Below, piece by piece: positions 60,797 to 64,000 of a DNA stretch of 64,000 nucleotides. The translations under genes were made by a program, and so were the position numbers. The stretch's first letter is position 1. Every line of letters starts with the position of its first letter. The notes below the pieces were generated by a model, which saw nothing but the letters and a program-made list of their open reading frames with translations, did not search any database and was not told the origin of the DNA. The DNA comes from Rhododendron vialii (taxonomy: Eukaryota > Streptophyta > Magnoliopsida > Ericales > Ericaceae). The stretch covers positions 35,129,001 to 35,193,000 of the forward strand of contig NC_080559.1 of the NCBI RefSeq assembly GCF_030253575.1, in the 5' to 3' direction.

Positions 60797-62039
60797 GCCC
60801 GAGTCGGCGCGGCCACGTGGCATTCCCAAACGCCAACCAAACAATCACTTAACAAGAGATATTAACTCAGAATAAACCAGCGGAAGACTTAACATTAACA
60901 TTATAAAAAGAGTCGACGTTAAACCCATAGCTTTACATACTTGGCAAACTAAAGTGCAAAACATCCTTTACAAAACGAGTTGATAATATGTACAAAACGA
61001 TTCACCACCACCGACACAAAAGACAACCCTAAAGCCAACCCCAAAACGCCGACCGGTAGTGGACCATCCTACGAACCCCTGCCATCTGGCAATCCAAAAG
61101 AAAACCAGGAGTGTGTAAGATATAGAATAAATCCAATAAAACTCAACATAAAACCACCAACTGAACAACTACAATTTATGTTCACAACACATGCAGTGAC
61201 ACGTCTGCCACATCCCATGTACCCAAGGTATTGTGTCCCGCACACCAAGCTCCCATTCACCGTAAATAGAACGGCACGGCCCATGACAAGGTGTGACTCA
61301 CTCCACAAACCTTATACGGGTACAATCAACATACACCAATCATGCACGCTAGTAACTAAACCAACCATAGCATGATGCACAACCAACATGTTAACATCTT
61401 ATTGAAGATATAAGATATCAAACACACTCACCTGTAAGTCGACCGAAGTATGCCAACTTACGGTTTTGGCACCTCCCGATTACTCAGCTCGTTACCTAAC
61501 CACACGCTTAACCGTATTAGTAATGAGTTCAACGAACGATCAACACGAGAATAATAAGCTCATAAGGAACTAAACAATGGCCAAAGAATAACACACATGA
61601 AGTTCAAACATAACAACACTCCCAAAATAACAAAACATCCTATAACCAGCCTGTCTTTAAAAGACTGTAGCATTTTATAGGATCAAAGTTGGGTCATGAA
61701 ACCACCACCATTAGAAAGAAGGCTTCTAGTACATCAATCTAGATACAAAATTTGCCCAAATTGGACTCCGAATGACTAAGATATGCTCAATTGAAATTAC
61801 ACGTCTAAAACAGAAACTACAGACCCAGCAGAACAGTCTGCGATCGAATGCTCATTAAAAATCACACACTTAATCTTTTCCAATATTTCCAACGCCAAAA
61901 CAACACCAACTGATCAAGGTTTAAGACTCAACAGCATCCATAGTCAGTAAGCATATTCAACTATGAGAAAACTGATGAAGAACACAGCTATAAAACCTGC
62001 CCAGAATTTCAGAATCATCAAACTATTAACAATCATTTT
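60797..62039 (-). mobile_element. LTR-like fossil, family C, inverted
   Basis: Minus-orientation LTR piece meeting family B end to end at 60796: CCCGAGTCGGCGCGGCCACG is the inverted counterpart of the family B end. The conserved core (GGTAACGAGC, GAGGTGCC, CCGTAAGTTGGCATAC on the minus strand) lies at 61437-61497, and its upstream half resembles 59150-59450 of family B. It is a diverged subfamily of B. Incomplete. Confidence 0.6.
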
Positions 62040-62864
62040 ATTCAAGGTACCTAGAAATTTTATAAATTCTTGAAAAAAATCCTGAAGGTTCATCTGTGAG
62101 TCTATTGCATCGTGTTAAATTTTCAGAAAATAACTCGAAGTGGTTTGGCCTACAAAATTCGTGGACTGAACTGGTGTCTGATTCGCGTCTGTGCAGACAG
62201 CACAGACACGTGTTGGAAAAACGGGCATAACTTCTTGCTCGGGTATCGGTTTTACGCACTGTTTCTTGATTCCGAAACTAGACTCGTATATCTTTCTGAA
62301 TATGCATGGGTTGTGTCGTGGTTCTTTCTAGATTATAGCAGTTTTTGAATTAAAGTTCAGGTTTTGGTACTTCTGAAATTCTGGACAGCTTTTGGCTTGT
62401 GTTCGTCATGAAATTCCTCAAGTTTAAGCATGCTGGGTGGACATGGGTTCTCATGAGTCTTAAACATGGATCAATTGGTGATGTTTTGGTGTTGGAATTA
62501 TTGGAAAATATTGAGTATGTGATTTTTAATGAGCTTTCGATCGCAGACTGTTCTGCTGAAAACTGTGAATTCTGCTTTAGATATGTAACTTCATTTGAGC
62601 GTATCTTGGTCATTCAGACTCTGTTTAGGACAAATTTTATATCAAAATTCATGTACCGGAGGTGTACTTTCTAATGGTGGTGGTTTCATAATCTGGTTTT
62701 AACCCTATAAGAAGTTATGGTCGAAATACAACAGGATGGTCATGGTTTCAAATCGATTTTAAGAGTTATATCATATTTATACTCTTACGTTGAATTGGGG
62801 GCACTTCTAAGCCTTAAGATGGACATATTTGTATTCGTTGGGTATTGTCTAATACCTTATTAGT
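62040..62864 (+). mobile_element. second copy of an inner piece of the family B LTR
   Basis: Matches 58743-59567 at roughly 97% by eye, same orientation and length. It is joined on its left to family C and on its right to an inverted family A LTR. Confidence 0.8.
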
Positions 62865-64000
62865 TCCCAACGCAACAAAACAGTAAAAACTGGTGCAAAG
62901 GCAGAATTTAGGTCAACTTTAGATGCAAATCTGTTATCGCTCGGACATACCCATGATGCATGGGATGTATCGTTGGAAAGCTCTATGTGTCTAGTTTCTA
63001 ACAAAACAAACGGTGTGTCATTTTGAGTCCCGAGCTAGGAGTTATGGCCATTATACCAAAGTCTGTCGCTGCTGCCAGATTCTACACGGGAATAAGTAAA
63101 ATTGATTGAAAAATCATAATTCTTTCATCTTAAACCCAAAAATATTGAAACCAACACCCAAAGTTGCACCACTACAAGCCCTACGCTCAGTTAAAATCCC
63201 AGGTTCAGAAACGAGAGGAAATTAACCCAACAATCCAAAGAAAACAGTTTCGCAACCATTTTCGCACCTATCACCCAACCCAGCCTTAGAAATTCACCAA
63301 AAATTGTATACTTAACCAAATTACTTGATTCCAACGCCAATCTCTTCTTAACTTAAATATGCAGCTCCTGTAAAAGACCCAAAGCCACCCAAAATGTTCA
63401 TCATGCCCAGGAAGTTAAAAGAAGACAGCCACGCACAAAATCGCACATCCAGCAAACAGCCAGTATTCAAAAATTCATAACTAATTGTGTGATTATTGGT
63501 TTTGCATGATCTTGGTACCGAAATCTTCGTATTGAAACGTACTTTTACAGTTATGAAGACATCAAAAATTGATTCCTAACAGAAAGGCCCCCAAAAGGCA
63601 GATTACCAGAACCCACGAAATTTGACCCAAAACCAAGAACTTTGTCAATTTCCTTCCAAAACTCAATCCATTGAGAATCTAACCACACAAATATAAAATT
63701 AAACATAGATTACACTTCTAGAGTACAAGAACTTACTTGTCACCGAGTTGGATCGTCGAAAACGGACCTCTCCTTCCTCCCTCCCCTTAGCCGAGACCTC
63801 CTCCTCCCTTTCTCTCCCCCTCTCTCTCTCTCTCTCTGTCGGCAGAATGAGGAAATATCCTCCTGATGACTATTTAGTCACTTAGGAAGAAATCCCATGT
63901 GGTCACCTCTCCTCTCAACTTATGCTCCAAACCAATAACAATTCTCCATGTAAATCACACCAAAGCCCCTCATAGAATCCAACAAATACAAATTAAACCC
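62865..64000 (-). mobile_element. inverted family A LTR, runs off window end
   Basis: Minus-orientation copy of about the first 1.15 kb of the family A LTR (compare 42065-43215). It shares variants with the 56067-58284 copy against LTR 1, so these two form one subgroup. The remainder lies beyond the window. Confidence 0.8.

Noticed and set aside
42032-64000. Recurring 60-90 codon frames (for example starting MLETRHIELS) in several LTR copies
   Set aside because: They recur because the LTR recurs; they read through the conserved non-coding block and resemble no protein.

Overview
This is a 64-kb piece of plant nuclear genome. Genes have several short GT-AG introns, the intergenic DNA is AT-rich, (CT)n/(GA)n microsatellites sit in leaders and introns, and many small foldback transposons, a tRNA-derived SINE, LINE tails and LTR-retrotransposon fossils are present. 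Protein sequences point to a eudicot. The density of (CT)n tracts would suit an asterid such as Ericales, but that placement is only a guess.

Regions 0-41 kb carry five genes that I could rebuild exon by exon. They are TMEM208/SND2 (minus, 3471-8988), a mitochondrial AFG1-like AAA+ ATPase (plus, 12550-18084), a TTC1/TPR1 co-chaperone with a dicarboxylate-clamp TPR domain (minus, 19490-25052), an NT5DC-type HAD 5'-nucleotidase (minus, 26873 to about 34065) and intronless GAE1 UDP-glucuronate 4-epimerase (minus, 38850-40133). Four of them match, in the same order, the Arabidopsis stretch I recall as AT4G30440 (GAE1), AT4G30480 (TPR1), AT4G30490 (AFG1-like) and AT4G30500 (DUF788/TMEM208). The block therefore looks like old conserved microsynteny, with the nucleotidase gene as the difference. 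These are housekeeping genes for ER targeting, mitochondrial quality control, chaperone work, nucleotide metabolism and pectin precursors; nothing suggests a shared pathway. Introns and spacers have collected transposons: a hAT element with an intact 8-bp duplication, a probable gypsy solo LTR, nested foldback MITEs, a Stowaway-like MITE, a SINE with a 15-bp duplication, and a stretch resembling mitochondrial DNA.

From 41.1 kb to the end there are no host genes. A 5'-truncated LINE (41136-42031) is followed by a graveyard of Ty3/gypsy (Tekay-like) LTRs. A tandem LTR-internal-LTR-internal-LTR array runs from 42032 to 55161. It is followed by inverted and rearranged copies of the same family (55162-58284) and by two related but divergent LTR subfamilies arranged head to head (58285-62864). 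A last inverted LTR of the first family runs off the window end. The internal regions show primer-binding and polypurine sites but no recognisable pol, so these look non-autonomous or decayed. The middle LTR of the array is a mosaic: its first 2 kb matches the LTR on its left and its last part matches the LTR on its right, as expected if two neighbouring elements recombined. I saw no CRISPR, rRNA or clear stand-alone tRNA gene.
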